The notes: a model not told the origin generated them from the sequence alone. A stretch of 64,000 nt of DNA from Hyposmocoma kahamanoa (GCF_003589595.1 NW_020654878.1:710216-774215); one strand, 5' to 3'; shown: positions 41,885-54,164, numbered from the stretch's first letter. A program made the numbers and translations.

Positions 41885-42060
41885 AATTATGGTGAAACAA
41901 AAATCTTACACTAACGGTTGTTTGTACAGCTTCTGTGTACTTAGATGACAAAAACCAGTGGTAGTGATCTATTCAGCTTTTTACGGTTGTTTCTGTCTAC
42001 TCGAAATAAATTTACAAATTATATAATATATAAATGTAAAGAATGTGGAAATGCCTAATC
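41885..42060 (+). repeat. LINE 3' UTR fragment
   Basis: cagcttctgtgtacttagat, then gacaaaaaccagtggtagtg: the same 3' UTR as at 39780 and 55230, without the terminal part. Confidence 0.55.
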
Positions 42061-42099
42061 GAGTATTTAACATTTTTTACAGTACATTAGTAGTTTTTT

Positions 42100-42335
42100 T
42101 TTATCAAGTCGTGTACCTACTGGCAAGCGACACGCCCAAGATCTGAGGGGAACTGCCGCTGCGCTCGTCACCGTGAGACGTAAGTTGAAAAGTTCCATGT
42201 GCCTGTAATTTCATCAGCACCCTCACCATTCGAATCCGGAACGCAGTAATACTCACACTACTGCTTGGCGGCAGAAATAGGTAAAGTGGCAGTACTTTTC
42301 TGGATGAACTCTTTCACAAGGAGATCTACTGCTAC
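42100..42335 (-). repeat. rep-A copy
   Basis: Minus copy from tactggcaagcgacacgccc to ctctttcacaaggagatcta. Confidence 0.7.
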
Positions 42336-42519
42336 TGTTGCAGAGGTAGATAAAAATGAGTCAAGTGGGAAAACTCAGAGAACGACGGTTCAAATTCCTG
42401 TGGTAATGACTTCAGTTTCTAATACCCTAGTTAATGTTTTGAAGAAACCTGCGAGTTGGAGAAGGTTCACGGCAAACAACTCTTGGACAACGTTTTTTTT
42501 TATAAAAAAATATGTGCGC

Positions 42520-43680
42520 GTTTGACCTCCATCTCACCTGATGGAAAGTGACGATGAGGTCGATGATGGAGCATGCACACCTAGATAATGCCTATTCACT
42601 CTCGACTTGAAAAGGTCCAAGTTATAGCGTTCAGGGAACAAGTCTGCAGGCTAGGAATTCCACTCCTTTGACGTTCGCCATATAAACGTGGAAGCGAAAC
42701 GCTTCGTGAGAATCTGGGGAATGTCCACAACATAGGGGTGGAATCCCTGCTCACGTCTAGTCTCCCGATGGAAAGGGGAAGGCGGAATCAAATTATGCAA
42801 CTCCATCACATACTCTCCGTGATATATCCTGTAGAATACCGATAAGCTGGCAACTCTACGGCGGTATGCAAGGTTCTGCAGCTTCGCCTCTACTAGTTCC
42901 GAGTCAAATATAAGCCTCTTAGCACGCTTGCCCATTGAATCCAAGGTGGCCAGTTGGTATTTAGCAGAGCTATTCCATAAGTGGCAGCAGTACTCCATAC
43001 ACGACCGGACTTGTGCTTGGTACAGCTGAAGCAACTATCCCGGCGAGAAGTATCGCCTCACCTTGGAAAGGATGCCAAGCTTCTTGGCTGCATTATTGGC
43101 CATGGATTCAATGTATCTGCCGAAGTTCAGATTGGACGACAGGTCCATTTCAAGTAGGTGAAGATGGTCGGAAGATGGATATATCACGAAAAGTCAGAGT
43201 CAGGTGAAAGGTACTCCGTTTAGTGAAGAAAAGACACGCCTGCGTTTTGATAGCATTAAATTTGACAAGATTGGCATCGTCCCAGTCGGAGACTGCCTTA
43301 AGTGTCAAATTCAAACGACGAACCATGGACTCTCGACAAGACTGGATTTCTTCTCCACTGACCCTTGCGTTGGTCAAGTACCTGTCCATAACTGTGCTGT
43401 CATCAGCACATCCAAAGGTGGAATCAACCTATCGTTTATACGCAGCAGAAAGAGGGTTGCGGACAGTACAGAACTCTGAGGAACGAAGAAAGGATCTATC
43501 GCGCGATGTTCGGAAGAGTAGACTTCTGAGACCACTCGAATCGAACGTTCACTCAAGAAATCTGAAATCCAATTGCAACGGTCAGTGGGAAGCCCATAAG
43601 AGGAACGCTTGCTTAAAAGGCTTGCATGCCAGACTCTGTCAAAGGCCTTGAAAAAAAGACGTGTGAAGTCGCTTGGCGGA
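42520..43680 (-). pseudogene. Non-LTR reverse-transcriptase relic, frameshifted
   Basis: Three minus-strand open frames in order: KAFDRVWHASLLSKRSSYGL, then FVPQSSVLSATLFLLRIND (palm blocks; the usual GVPQGSVLSPTLF is mutated); LNLTLKAVSDWDDANLVKFN, then AIKTQACLFFTKR; and QLYQAQVRSCMEYCCHLWNS, then SAKYQLATLDSMGKRAKRLI, then VVDIPQILTKRFASTFIWRT. Same family as the better copy at 49.85-50.79 kb. The YADD motif is lost between the first two frames. Dead copy. Confidence 0.85.
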
Positions 43681-43732
43681 CTGTGGCCTAAACCCCACAG
43701 TGGAAAGTATAACGGGTTGATGATGATGAATT
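43675..43732 (+). repeat. SINE-1 3' end
   Basis: ggactgtggcctaaacccca, then cgggttgatgatgatgaa, the usual SINE-1 tail with a gat repeat. Confidence 0.65.
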
Positions 43733-43739
43733 TATTATA

Positions 43740-44780
43740 GATAAAAATTTCACTATAATTACCTGAGAGTATCCGTGCCACGTATTATATATTAAGTACG
43801 CAACACACGTTCACAAAGAGTCAATACACTTTTAAAATAATATTTAAACATTAACCAAGTTCAAGTTTGCGGCCTTTCGGGTGATACAGCTTTTAAAGTT
43901 TAAATAACTTTCGAACTGTTATGAATGTGATAAAAATATTGTTGTTACAAATGATAATGACAATTTTAAAATTTATCACTGATTTTTTTTTAGTGGGTGG
44001 AAGGAAGCGTTTACTCCAATTTGGGTATCACCGAGAAATGACGGATTCTGTATAATCCCGTAACTCTATCACTGCACACTTAAGGAGAAGTCGTTTAGAG
44101 TTAAAATACTTCAGTTTTTAATTTAAAAATGGAAAGACAACAGAATTATGACAAATGTACTGCTTTTTTATGTCACTAATGAGCGTTAAAAGAATGCATT
44201 TTGAATCACCTTGCGGCATACAAAGACGTCATAATTGCATAGACGTTTGTACGATAATTATGTGTACTATATACATACAGTCCAATCAGTTAAATAAAAC
44301 AAAGAATGAAATATAAAAATAATAAGTATGGCAGGTCTGCCCAGACTAAAAAAAGAAAACAAATAAAATGGCAACACTGAAACAAATGTCGCCATTAATG
44401 TAGAATTTTATATCATTAAGGTTTGTGCAAAAGCCTCTTCGATTCTCCCTCTGACTCACCGAACAAAATTCTAACACACCGTCCATAACGTTTATGAAGC
44501 TAGAAAACGGATACAGGCAGAATTGAGGCTATGTAGTCTCACAAGCCATTCATTAAGAAAAAAAAAATCATTAAGGTAAATAATTACTAGGGACTTAAAT
44601 TTTATGTAATTATTCCAATTTTGAAGCCATTACAAATACACTTTCTTGAAGTAAAGAAGTTTTGCATGGCTTAGTTTTCAGTTGATCAAAACAAAGTGTA
44701 CTTAAAAATATAAAAAAACAACTATGAAAGTGTCCTGTGATAAATAAATACCTTTTAATAAGCGTACATATTGAAAATGA
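43740..44780. other. AT-rich, no gene
   Basis: No ORF above chance. No repeat shared with the rest of the window was noticed. Confidence 0.5.
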
Positions 44781-44784
44781 AAGA

Positions 44785-44850
44785 TTTTTTCCGGATCTAA
44801 ATTGCGAATATTTGTTTCTTTTTTTCGAACAAACCAGTGTTCCGTTGGTA
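44785..44850 (-). repeat. Penelope-like terminal repeat fragment
   Basis: ttttttccggatctaaattg, then tttcgaacaaaccagtgtt: a diverged minus copy of the block at 8690-8760. Confidence 0.55.
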
Positions 44851-44889
44851 CTTTAAAAATAAGATATATATGGTAACTCTTTTATGATA

Positions 44890-45165
44890 CTAAGTGACGA
44901 GACGGACAAGTCGTGCGCCTGGTGTTAAGCGACACGCCTGTCCGTAACAGTTGCAGTGCCACTCAAAGCTTTAAATCGCAAAGATTTGAGAGGCACTGCC
45001 ATTGCGGCCGCCACCCTTAGACATTAGTTGAGGAGTCGCATGTGTCTGTAATTTCCACTAGCACCTTACTCTTCAAAACCAGATCGCAATAATGGTCGCT
45101 ATACTGCTTGGCTTATTTATGACTCCCCTGGACGAACTCTTTCACAAGGAGCTCTACTACCAGTA
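44890..45165 (-). repeat. rep-A copy, nearly full length
   Basis: gtgcgcctggtgttaagcga, then ctttaaatcgcaaagatttg, then caaggagctctactacc: a full minus-strand copy. Confidence 0.75.
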
Positions 45166-45169
45166 AGAA

Positions 45170-45870
45170 AAGATGACGGTCCGATGTTACAGGGATCATG
45201 ACATCCAAAGTGGGTCCGAGTTTTCTAGATTTATATATTACGCGAACGCCCTTGACCTATAGTGAAAAAAGGTACTTTGCTTTAACAATCGCAAAAACCT
45301 AAGAATACGTTTTATTTATTTGGTATCCCAACAGAACATGTACAATATTCAACGTAATAAACTTTAATAACCATACCAGTAATGTATATATTCTAGTAAC
45401 AGGGAAACGCAGCGTGTGCATATGACATCCCATAGACAAGAAACTAAGAAACAAAAACAAAACCTTTCTATTTTCTGAAAATAGCTCCATAATGCCATGA
45501 ACAAAATAAAAATAAAAAAACTCAATAAATATACTAAGTTTTAATTTGTACGACAACTCGATAAGAATGATTTAATATAATAAATGTTGTTTTTGTAAAC
45601 AATGGCACAAATAGTACAGTGAAAGGCGTCTTATTCAACATTTTGTTTTACAGAGCTTCTCCTTAACAGAAACAGACTCTATCATCGTCACACACCAAAA
45701 CTACGTTGATAGTACGAAAACTATGCGTTAGTGATGTAACTTTTACGTAACTAGCTGTTGCCTGTGACCTCGGTTGCGTACAACCACACCAACATATATA
45801 AATAACTACGTAACACTGTAACCTACTATATATAATTCTTAAATTTGTATTTGTATATTAATAAATATAT
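45170..45870. other. No gene recognised
   Basis: An 85-codon hydrophobic minus ORF (45299-45556) has no signature. Confidence 0.4.
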
Positions 45871-45877
45871 TGAAACC

Positions 45878-46045
45878 GTGGTAGTGTAATGGTTTGACCT
45901 ACTGCCTCCCAAGCAGAGTGCCGTGGGTTCGTATCCGGGCTGGCACCACTGAGTTTTTCGAAATTTATGTGCGAAATTTGATTTGAAAATTACCATGAGA
46001 CACGCTTGAGACGAGACCCGTGCACAGTAGTGGGGTGTACGAGTA
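45878..46045 (+). repeat. SINE-1 copy with tRNA-like head
   Basis: Head accgtggtagtgtaatggtt, B box gggttcgtatccgggc, then gagtttttcgaaatttatgt; tail gtagtggggtgtacgag. This is the clearest head of this family in the window. Confidence 0.8.
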
Positions 46046-46479
46046 AGTTGACGATGAAATATGTAATTAATATCCACTTCGTAAGTTGTCGCGATTGGAG
46101 AGAAACTATTTTTGTAAATCTAGGACATAAATGGATTCTTCAGCATCCATTGCACACTACAGTCAAACACATAATTCGATCTTGATAATAATTTTTAAAT
46201 TGTTCTTTCCTTTTTATATGTTCACTATTTTGTTATATAAACGAAAATAGGAACTTCATCAGAAGAATCACCGTCTTCGAAGACACAGGTTCACCTACCC
46301 TTCCCCTAGGCAATTGCCAGTTACCCTGTCCCGTAATTAAACAGTGTCATCAGCTATTCTTACAACTTCAAGCTTTTTATTTTGCACTTATGCAATTCGT
46401 GGAAGTAAAGAATTTTAAGGAAAAAGCAGAATTTCAATGAGTTAATTATTTATTTCAGACGTTCATAATACGAATAAGG

Positions 46480-46570
46480 CGACCTGTGCGAGTGGCTTGC
46501 ATACCGGTTTTGATGGTGTCAGCATCTCTAGGGCCCAAGCTCGATCCCCGGCCAGGACCAAGTAGAAAAT
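46480..46570 (+). repeat. tRNA-like SINE piece
   Basis: gcgacctgtgcgagtggctt, then ctcgatccccggccagga: related to the minus piece at 28665-28745. Confidence 0.5.
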
Positions 46571-46669
46571 TAAATTTTCTATATCGTCTCGGGCCTGGGT
46601 GTTTGCGGTGCAGTTGTTGTTTGCGATTTCCATAACACAAGTGCTTTTGTTGCTTACTTTGAGGTCAAG

Positions 46670-46840
46670 CACATGGGACTTGTCAACTTATCTCTGATGG
46701 TGACGGGCGCAGTGGTAGTGCCCCTTAGATCTTTACAATTTAAAGCGTGTGTAAGTGGCACTGGAACTGTTAGGGACAGGCGTGTAGCTTACCATCAGGC
46801 GCACGACCTGTTCGTCCCGTCACTTGATGTTATAAAAAAA
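46670..46840 (+). repeat. rep-A copy, 3' part
   Basis: Starts acatgggacttgtcaactta and ends cgtcccgtcacttgatgtta. Confidence 0.7.
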
Positions 46841-47104
46841 ACAATAAGGTTAGCATAAGATAATAGAACTAAGTATACCTAATTCTAAAGAATGAAAATG
46901 CACAGCTTCACTACTACTGTGAACACACGTAATTGCACCCAATGGATTTGGTACGGGCTGTCCTGTTGGCACAAGGAGGCGGCCATTTTACAAATGACTT
47001 GAAAATAGTCTCTGTGCGCTTCTAGCTCTTTTCAATTCAGCTGCAAAACTTGGTAGATATTTGAATTGGCTGCAATGTATGTAATACAGGTGAACATAAA
47101 ATAC

Positions 47105-47370
47105 AGAGAGCTCCTTTTGAAAGTGTTCGTCCAGGGAAGTACTGCCACCTTACCTATGTCTGCCGCCAAGCAGTAATGTCAGAATTACTGCGTTCCGGTT
47201 TGTAAGGGTGTTGGTGAATTTACAGGCACATGGGACTTGTCAACTTATATCTCAGGGTGTTAGGCACAGCGGCAGTGCCCCTAAGATCCTTGCGAGTAAA
47301 AGCTCTACTCGTAAGTGGCTCTGCAACTGTTATGTTCATCCCGTCAATTAGTATTAAAAAAAAACAAGGC
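47105..47370 (+). repeat. rep-A copy
   Basis: Starts gagctccttttgaaagtgtt; contains ctgccgccaagcagtaatgt and a decayed 3' end. Confidence 0.7.
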
Positions 47371-47514
47371 GTGCTCAAGGGAAGGCTTATATCTAGCAGT
47401 GGATGCGTGTAAGCTGATATTATCATTATTTCCTATATAATTGTCTGGTCAAGTCGTTCATAACGAATGAGAAAGTTCAAAAGCTGTTGCCTAGATTTTC
47501 TTTTTAAGATAATA

Positions 47515-47665
47515 ATAAAAAGTCGTACGCCTGGTGGTAAACGGCATGCCCTTAACCTAGGGAGACCTGCCATTGCACCCGTCACTCTGAGACATAAAGT
47601 TGCAAAATATGCTTGTAGCTTCACCCTCGTTACCCTCCAAAACTGCTTTGTGGAAGAAATAGGTA
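47515..47665 (-). repeat. rep-A fragment
   Basis: gtcgtacgcctggtggtaaa, then gtcactctgagacataaag: a minus-strand 3' half, close to the plus copy at 47105. Confidence 0.6.
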
Positions 47666-47689
47666 TAAGTCTCAAGAAGAGGTGATAAT

Positions 47690-48130
47690 ATTTTCGCCCG
47701 AAATCGAGATCCTCATAGCTACAATCTTTATCAGAGCATATGTACCTAAGTATTTATGAATAACACGTTTAAAGTTTATCGAATTCGGTGATTAAATTGT
47801 GTAATATTAATTTCACCAGCTTATTATGTCTAGGTTAAGATATAAACTTGTTTTTTAACGTGTGTTAATGATTATTATTTGTCAGGTTTTTACAATTACC
47901 TAGCATACATAATTACAGAGTTTTCTTTAGACGTGATCTACTGTCACTGAACCTTTTACGATAATTTTAATTAAGTAACATGAAAATTTATTCTTCATTA
48001 CACTTGCTCGTAAATTGTATGATTGCATGGTGGCCAACCTGACTGTAATGCCCCAAATAAAACCCCCGGGCCTTTTTTCTTCCCATTACAGCCATGGTCG
48101 GTAAGCAGATTCTTTTTTACTTGTAGCACA
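47690..48130. other. No gene
   Basis: AT-rich, no supported ORF. Confidence 0.5.
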
Positions 48131-48134
48131 GTCA

Positions 48135-48770
48135 AAGTCAAAGATTATTTATTCCATTGGTAAAATAAATTTACACTTGAAAACGTCACATTTAAGGTAC
48201 TACTCGTTCACTACGCTGACCTCCCTCTGAGAAGAACGAGCAAGAAACTCTAGGGATTGCTCTTTTCAAATAAACTTAAATGCTATGGAATACACTTTGA
48301 ATCAAATTTGTGCGGATTCTGGAGCCGTATCGTCTTTCCATACATCTTTATCTAACACGTAGTCTTCAATTTTGTGATATGATTTTTCAATCAAAATATT
48401 TTTAATGTAGTTTTTAAACTTAGGAATACTTAGCGATACACACAACAATCAAAATATTTTTAATGTAGTTTTTAAACTTAGGAAATGATAAACTTAATAT
48501 ATGCTCCGGAATCTTATTGTAAAAACGTATACAGTTCCCCATAAAAGAGTTGTTTACCTTGGTTAAACGAAATCGTGGTACCATGAGTTTGCTCTTGATT
48601 GACTTAGCTCTAAGGTTAATATTATGGATATCTTCTTATTGAAATTATGTATATTTTTACGGGCATATAAAATATTTGAGTAAATGTACTGTGATGCCAC
48701 AGTCATGATACCAGTCTCCTTAAACGTTTCTCTGAGAGAAACCCGAGAGTCTAGACGGTACACAGACGAT
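48135..48770 (-). pseudogene. Jockey-like LINE relic, 3' part
   Basis: Minus copy of the family at 56 kb. The frame at 48563-48763 has RLDSRVSLRETFKETGIMTV, then ASQYIYSNILYARKNIHNFN. A 40-bp block (tcaaaatatttttaatgtag) is tandemly duplicated near 48380-48480. The 3' UTR with gggattgctcttttcaaata follows to 48135. Confidence 0.8.
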
Positions 48771-48779
48771 ATACTTTCT

Positions 48780-49565
48780 TACGCAGGTCAGGTTCAAGTA
48801 CAAGCAGGGAAGTTACTTAAGTTCAAAATTAAAACATTCATTTAAAATGTTATATATACAGAAATTTAATTGCAATTCAGCCACATACTACTTAAATACT
48901 TATTATTAAGTATTTCTTATAATTGATTTTAATTATTTTCTGTATAAAAATTTTGCAATTTTTTTTTTTACAATCCATCATGGCTGTGTGCGTCTTTGCT
49001 TGTTACAACATTTTAATTCGAGGTGTATTATCTACGCAAGAATAGCTAGTTGGCCATCTGTTGATAAAAAAAACAAAATCACCCGCCATTTGCAAAACCC
49101 ATAATTGTTGTGTTGTGAACCATATATATATATACAAGAAATAAACATTGTGTTTATTTCCTCGCAAATGTGATTAAAAACATTGTATGTACCACGGATG
49201 GTAAAAAAATACAAAACTCAAGTTATTAAAGCCCTCAGCCTTCGGCTTCGGGTTTCTAATACGCCATCGTACCGTCCTTAATACACACAATGCACTATTC
49301 AGTACGAATTTGCAACTTAGTGAGACAAAGTTTGCTTCTCATTTTAGAGGTCGATAGTTTGAGGTACCGGTCGTGTAATGTACCAAATGACTTAAAATCG
49401 TGGCCCATAATCTGACCCGGTTAATGGGCGTTTACGTCTAAACCACATTAGTTTTAAATTATACAATTATGAACCACTTTCTATTTTATGTAAAAAAATT
49501 ATTGAAAATCTACGGGGTTAACACGTAACAGGGCAATAAAGATTTGATATTACACATGTTTTTAA
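48780..49565. other. AT-rich, no gene
   Basis: Chance ORFs only. Confidence 0.5.
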
Positions 49566-49569
49566 TTGT

Positions 49570-49800
49570 ATGAAAACCCTAATAGCCTTTGGAGTCGAAA
49601 CCCCTGGCCCGTGGGGTCCCAATGCCCTTCATCTGTACAAAATTTTATTTAAAAATTTAATAGACTGTCTAGAAAACCCTAGGGCCGGCAGCTACCTCGC
49701 CCAACGCATTAGCATAGCCATACAAATGGGGAACGCTGCCAGCGTCTTGGGCATCTTGACGCGGGGACCCAATTTTATTCATATAATTTTAAAATCCTAA
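49570..49800 (+). pseudogene. LINE C-terminal relic
   Basis: The plus frame has AFGVETPGPWGPNALHLYKI, then NPRAGSYLAQRISIAIQMGN, then AASVLGIL, the E..G.wG......f...iG ... R...yL.QR.S.A.Q.GNa..v.Gt terminal block of one LINE family. No palm domain. Confidence 0.75.
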
Positions 49801-49851
49801 ACCCTAATTAGGCTACAGTCAAATTTTCAGTCAAAATAAAGATCATCAGTT

Positions 49852-50790
49852 GTAGTAGGAATAAGACCGAAACCGTTCGGTATCTTTGGGTACGCAGACG
49901 ACAGCACAGTGGCGGTGAGTTATGTGCCAGACGCCCGAGACAACAGCGAAGAGATCCGGTGTAAGCGAGAGGCGATGGTCACCCGGTTGAACCTGAGTCT
50001 GAAAGCTGCTTCCGACTGGGGAGATGCTAACAGGGTCAGGTTTAATGCGGCTAAAACACAGGCGTGTCTTTTCTCATCAAAACGGAGTCCCCTACACCTT
50101 ACTCCGACTTTCCGAGGTGTATCCGTGCCGATAAGGGACCACCTTGAGCTACTTGGTCTGGACTTATCATCCAACCTCAACTTTGGGCGATACATCGAGT
50201 GCTTGGCAAAAACTGCTGCCAGAAAACTAGGCATACTTTTCAAGGTCAGGCGGTACTTCACACCTGAACAGCTTTTACATCTGTATAAAGCACAAGTTCG
50301 ATCCTGTATGGAGTACTGCTGCCACCTTTGGGACGGCTCTGCCCAATACCAGTTAGCTGCCTTGGACTCGGTGGAGCGTAAAGCAAAGAGACTTATTAAC
50401 AATAATCCTCTTGTGGAGTCGAAGCTCCAAAATCTCGATCATCGCAGAAAAGTAGCCTGCTTGTCGGTTTTCTATCGGATACATTTCGGGGAGTGTGCGC
50501 AGGAACTTTTCAATTTGGTTCCGCCCTCACCGTTCCTCCTTCGGTCGACTAGAAGGTCCGGAGCACTCCATTCTTATGTCGTTGATATTCCACCTATTCG
50601 CACTAAGCGCTTTGCCTCCTCCTTTCTGATGCGTACGGCAAAGGAATGGAATGCTCTACGGCATCTGTATTTCCCGAAAAGTACAATTTGGGGCTATTCA
50701 AGGCTAGAGTGAATAGGCATTTTTTAGGCAAACGCGTCCCATCGTCGGTCACATCGTCGCTTAACATCAGGTGAGATTGTGGCCAAGCGT
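49852..50790 (+). pseudogene. Non-LTR reverse transcriptase, C-terminal two-thirds
   Basis: The best-preserved LINE copy here. An open frame runs from before 49861 to 50712 and includes the catalytic FGYADDSTVAV motif, then KTQACLFSSKRSPLHLTP, LGLDLSSNLNFGRYIECLAK, QVRSCMEYCCHLWDGSAQYQ and TAKEWNALRHL. The expected FKARVNRHFLGKRVPSS ending is readable in another frame from about 50705, so a frameshift near 50690 separates the tail. No N-terminal endonuclease, so it is 5'-truncated and inactive by itself. An A-run at 50806-50825 may be its tail. Confidence 0.88.
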
Positions 50791-50999
50791 GTGTCTATTA
50801 TATATTAAAAAAAAAAAAAAAAAAAGTTCTCTGGGTGATCAATGATAAATACAAAACACACAAATATTTTGCACTAAGTTTAACATTTTTTTACATAAAA
50901 AGACCTATAGCATATGACCCCAACCATCTCTTTATAGGTGACACTTGTCTAACTACAATAGGATGTACAATTAATTGATGATGAGTTCTAATACATTCC

Positions 51000-51170
51000 A
51001 ACTGCCTCGGTGGCCGAACGGTTACCATACTGGTCTATATAGAATAGAAATATTTGTATGGCCTACATTTATTCCTCTCGTGAGTTTGGGTATACTTTGT
51101 GGTTGTCTATGTGTGTGTCCATGGCACCTTCCCGAGTTTCTCTAGTGCGTTATTATTATTGTATCCATCC
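51000..51170 (+). repeat. SINE-3 / rep-C copy
   Basis: A tRNA-Ser-like head (cctcggtggccgaacggtta) runs straight into the rep-C body (tttgtatggcctacatttat) and an att-rich tail. This suggests that rep-C is the body of a tRNA-headed SINE. Confidence 0.55.
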
Positions 51171-51369
51171 CCTAAAGCCTTTACTTGTTTTATTACAAGT
51201 GTGCACAGTAACTAAAGTAAAACTTTTTTGATGATTTTTTAGGAAGAACAACAAACAAGGTGCCCCTTTTTTATCGAAATACCCACGATGTAGATCCAAA
51301 AAAATTGTTTAATTTCCCATGTGTCACGAGTCGTGCGCCTGGTGGTAAATAAGCGACACCTTTTCACGT

Positions 51370-51650
51370 AACATTAGAGCTCTTTTTTGAAAGAGTCCGT
51401 CCAGGGAAGTACTGCCTACTTTACCTATTTCTGCCGCTAAGCAGCACTGTGAGCATTAATTACTGTAGTCCGGTTTTGAAGGGTAAGGGTGCTGGTGTAA
51501 TTGCAGACACAAGAGACTTGTCAACTTAAAACTCAGGGAGACACAGTGGACCTGCCCTTTAGATCTTTGCGACTTAAAGCTCTGTGTGGCACGACAACAG
51601 TTATGGATGCATGTCGCTTGCCACTTCGTTCCTTCACTTGGCATTTCAAA
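51370..51650 (+). repeat. rep-A copy
   Basis: gagtccgtccagggaagtac, then ctttgcgacttaaagctctg, ending in a run of a. Confidence 0.7.
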
Positions 51651-51689
51651 AAAAAAAGACACCACTACCCATAACAGATACAGGACCAC

Positions 51690-51830
51690 AGTTGCAAAAA
51701 CCAGGAGCGTCACTGCCACTGCGCCGTCATCCTAAGACATAAAGTTATATATACAAAGTTGACAAGTAGCTTTTAGTTCACCAGCATCCTTATCCTTGAA
51801 AACCGGAACACAATAATCAATCAATCGTAA
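51690..51830 (-). repeat. rep-A fragment
   Basis: cactgcgccgtcatcctaag, then tccttgaaaaccggaacaca: the minus-strand middle part. Confidence 0.6.
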
Positions 51831-51869
51831 TTTAAATAATAAATATAGTTATATTTGTTATGCAAGGCT

Positions 51870-52380
51870 ACAAAGTTGTTGTTTGACGCGAGTGATTGTA
51901 TTGATAACCTGAGCAAGCGAAGGAATCCAAGATTAAACCACGAGCGAAGCGAGTGATTCTCAAATAGAATCCTGAGCATAGCGAGGTTTAAAGTCACAAG
52001 ACGCAAACGACTTTGCTGCCGAGCGATACACACAACTTTTCACCTCACTATAGCGAGGAAAATGGTAGGTGAAAAAAAAAAAAAAAGTACAGTTGAACTA
52101 TAACAAACCAGTTTTAATAAACAAAATTAGTTATCGTTGTCAAGTTAATGTCAACAATAACAAGAATAAAATAACCAACGGATATAAATTACATAAATAA
52201 TGTACGACAAATCGCGCAGTTGAACGTGTCATTATGTTTCTTTTTTCATCGAAAGAAAATTAGGTGCACCACAGTGCATCGTCAAGTTCGAATTTCAAAA
52301 ATTTTTGCCACGTTACCGTGCAAAAAACGCTTTTGCGCGCAGACTTCTAATGAGAAGGAAAATCTGTTCAAGCTAGTGAC
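51870..52380 (+). repeat. rep-D copy 2
   Basis: ttgacgcgagtgattgtatt, then gcaaacgactttgctgccga, then cgcttttgcgcgcagacttc. It lacks the LINE insertion found in copy 1. Confidence 0.65.
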
Positions 52381-52384
52381 GTGA

Positions 52385-52775
52385 AAAGTATATTTCTTTA
52401 CGAAACTCTAAAAGCAGGCGAAACCATATCTGCAGTATAAACGATTGTTCTTGCGATTCGTAATACATACAAAGTGATGAAAATTGTTTCCTGCTCTCGT
52501 AAATTGGATAATTTACTTATTACGTTGTTTAATCCCGAGTCCTGGACCGAAATGACGTCACGTGTTAAGGACTTCCTGTAGGTACCCTATCTGATAAATA
52601 GGTCGTTTCTGCGAGTGTTTACAAACTCGTTTCAACTTAACTTACGTGGTTCCATAACTGTGCACGAGCCTTCTGGAAGGGAACATTTCCAATGGATTAT
52701 AATAATAAGAATTTAGGTAGCACTAATACACACTTAATGGTTCCACCTTCCGTTACTTAAGGCCGGAGCAGATGC
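52385..52775. other. No gene recognised
   Basis: Moderate GC, no ORF, no shared repeat seen. Confidence 0.4.
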
Positions 52776-52779
52776 GGGA

Positions 52780-53060
52780 AAAACTGTTTTGCCAACTTAA
52801 TTTCTGGACCTGTTCTGTTTTCATTTTGTTTCTTGTTTCCTTTTTTTCACAAAATTCGCTTTTTTGTTTTTTCGAATTTTGTTTTTTGTTTCTTTATTTA
52901 TTTTCTCAAAATTCGTAATATTAATAATTAATTGTGACTGTTTATAAAAATAGCAGAAAATGACCAAAACATAAAATTGGCGTAGTGGTCATTGGACATA
53001 TCGAAATGTTTTAGGTATATGAAAATAAAAGTTTTTTGAAAAAATGAAATTTTACAGCAG
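52780..53060 (-). repeat. rep-F copy (T-rich)
   Basis: ctgttttcattttgtttctt, then tttttttcgaattttgtttt: reverse orientation relative to the A-rich copy at 58850-59010. Confidence 0.5.
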
Positions 53061-53064
53061 TTAT

Positions 53065-53985
53065 GGTGTTTATTTTGAAAAACTCGGAACAAGCTAAAGA
53101 CCTCGATATTACTATGGACTATGCGTCTCTATAGAATTTAGGAGTGTTTACTAATAATAATTTTAATGTTTAAGTTTATTGAATGTTTGACCATCATGGT
53201 AGTCCATTATTTTGATGAAATTGCTCCTGCTCCTGCTTGCTGCTTTTTGCCTTAGCGCCATCTGTGAGAAATCTATTTCTTTACTCAGCCAGGTTTTACC
53301 TTTACAGCTACCAGCAGCTGACCAGAGATGTCGCTATAATTTTTGTAATTTTTAAGTTTATTGAATGTCACGATGTTTGACAATCATGATATTAAATTAT
53401 TTTTGTGAAACTCCTCCAGTTTGTTGTAATTGCTGGATCCGGCTGGATCGAAGCAATTTTTTCTAAGCATTCGATCTTTATATTAATAATAATAATAATT
53501 TTATTTCTTTACAAGTTTAGATTTACAAAAATAGTGATAGGAATTTCCTTTTAAATATAGCAATGCCTGTGTTAGGAGACTTCGCTCCTCTATATCCATA
53601 GGTACCTGTACTATATCTAATTTATCAATCTTAATGTTAATTTTTTTTCTAAATACATAACAAAATTTAACACATAAATTTAAGGTTTTTATTTTATACA
53701 ATGCAATTTATTTGATTCAATTTCATTATTATAGTCTAGTTATATTTAGACCGACTTGTCACACTTCGTTCTTCCAAAATAATGCCTTTGTGATAATGCT
53801 GTGCAGACCTTTGATTTAAATACGCGCATATTACTAATTAAGAGTTTGTTTTTATATTTAAAAATATTTAGTTGATAAGTAAATAAATAAACATCGTTAT
53901 TAAGTAATTGATTAAAAATTAAAATATCCAGTTATTTGAACTTATATAACCCAACACCAAAGGGCATTGATTAAAAAATGACCTT
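53065..53985. other. No gene, one SINE-2 fragment
   Basis: A SINE-2 3' piece lies at about 53440-53490 (ggctggatcgaagcaatttt), followed by an aat repeat. The rest is AT-rich. Confidence 0.45.
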
Positions 53986-53988
53986 ACT

Positions 53989-54164
53989 TTGATAAATAAA
54001 AGGGATGTGACGGCGTCGACAAATGAATGGCGTGATATTTTTGGAGGCGTAAAATTGTCATTGAATTTATCAGTGTCACTATGGAGAATGTGATCTGTGC
54101 GAACACATCGACTTGTCGCTGTTACATTACGCGTACGATGTGTAACGGACGGTGTACTGAACAT
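53989..54164 (-). CDS. Candidate coding exon, function unknown
   Basis: The minus frame from ATG at 54162-54164 reads MFSTPSVTHRTRNVTATSRC, then TDHILHSDTDKFNDNFTPPK, then HSFVDAVTSLLFIK and meets a good splice donor (AAA then GTAAGG) at about 53989. Ser/Thr-rich, with no family that I recognise and no partner exon found downstream. The base composition is less AT-rich than its surroundings. It could be a real first exon or chance. Confidence 0.25.

Noticed and set aside
45880..45956. tRNA-like sequence as a working tRNA gene
   Set aside because: A and B boxes are clear, but it continues into a SINE body shared with four other loci and the acceptor stem does not close.
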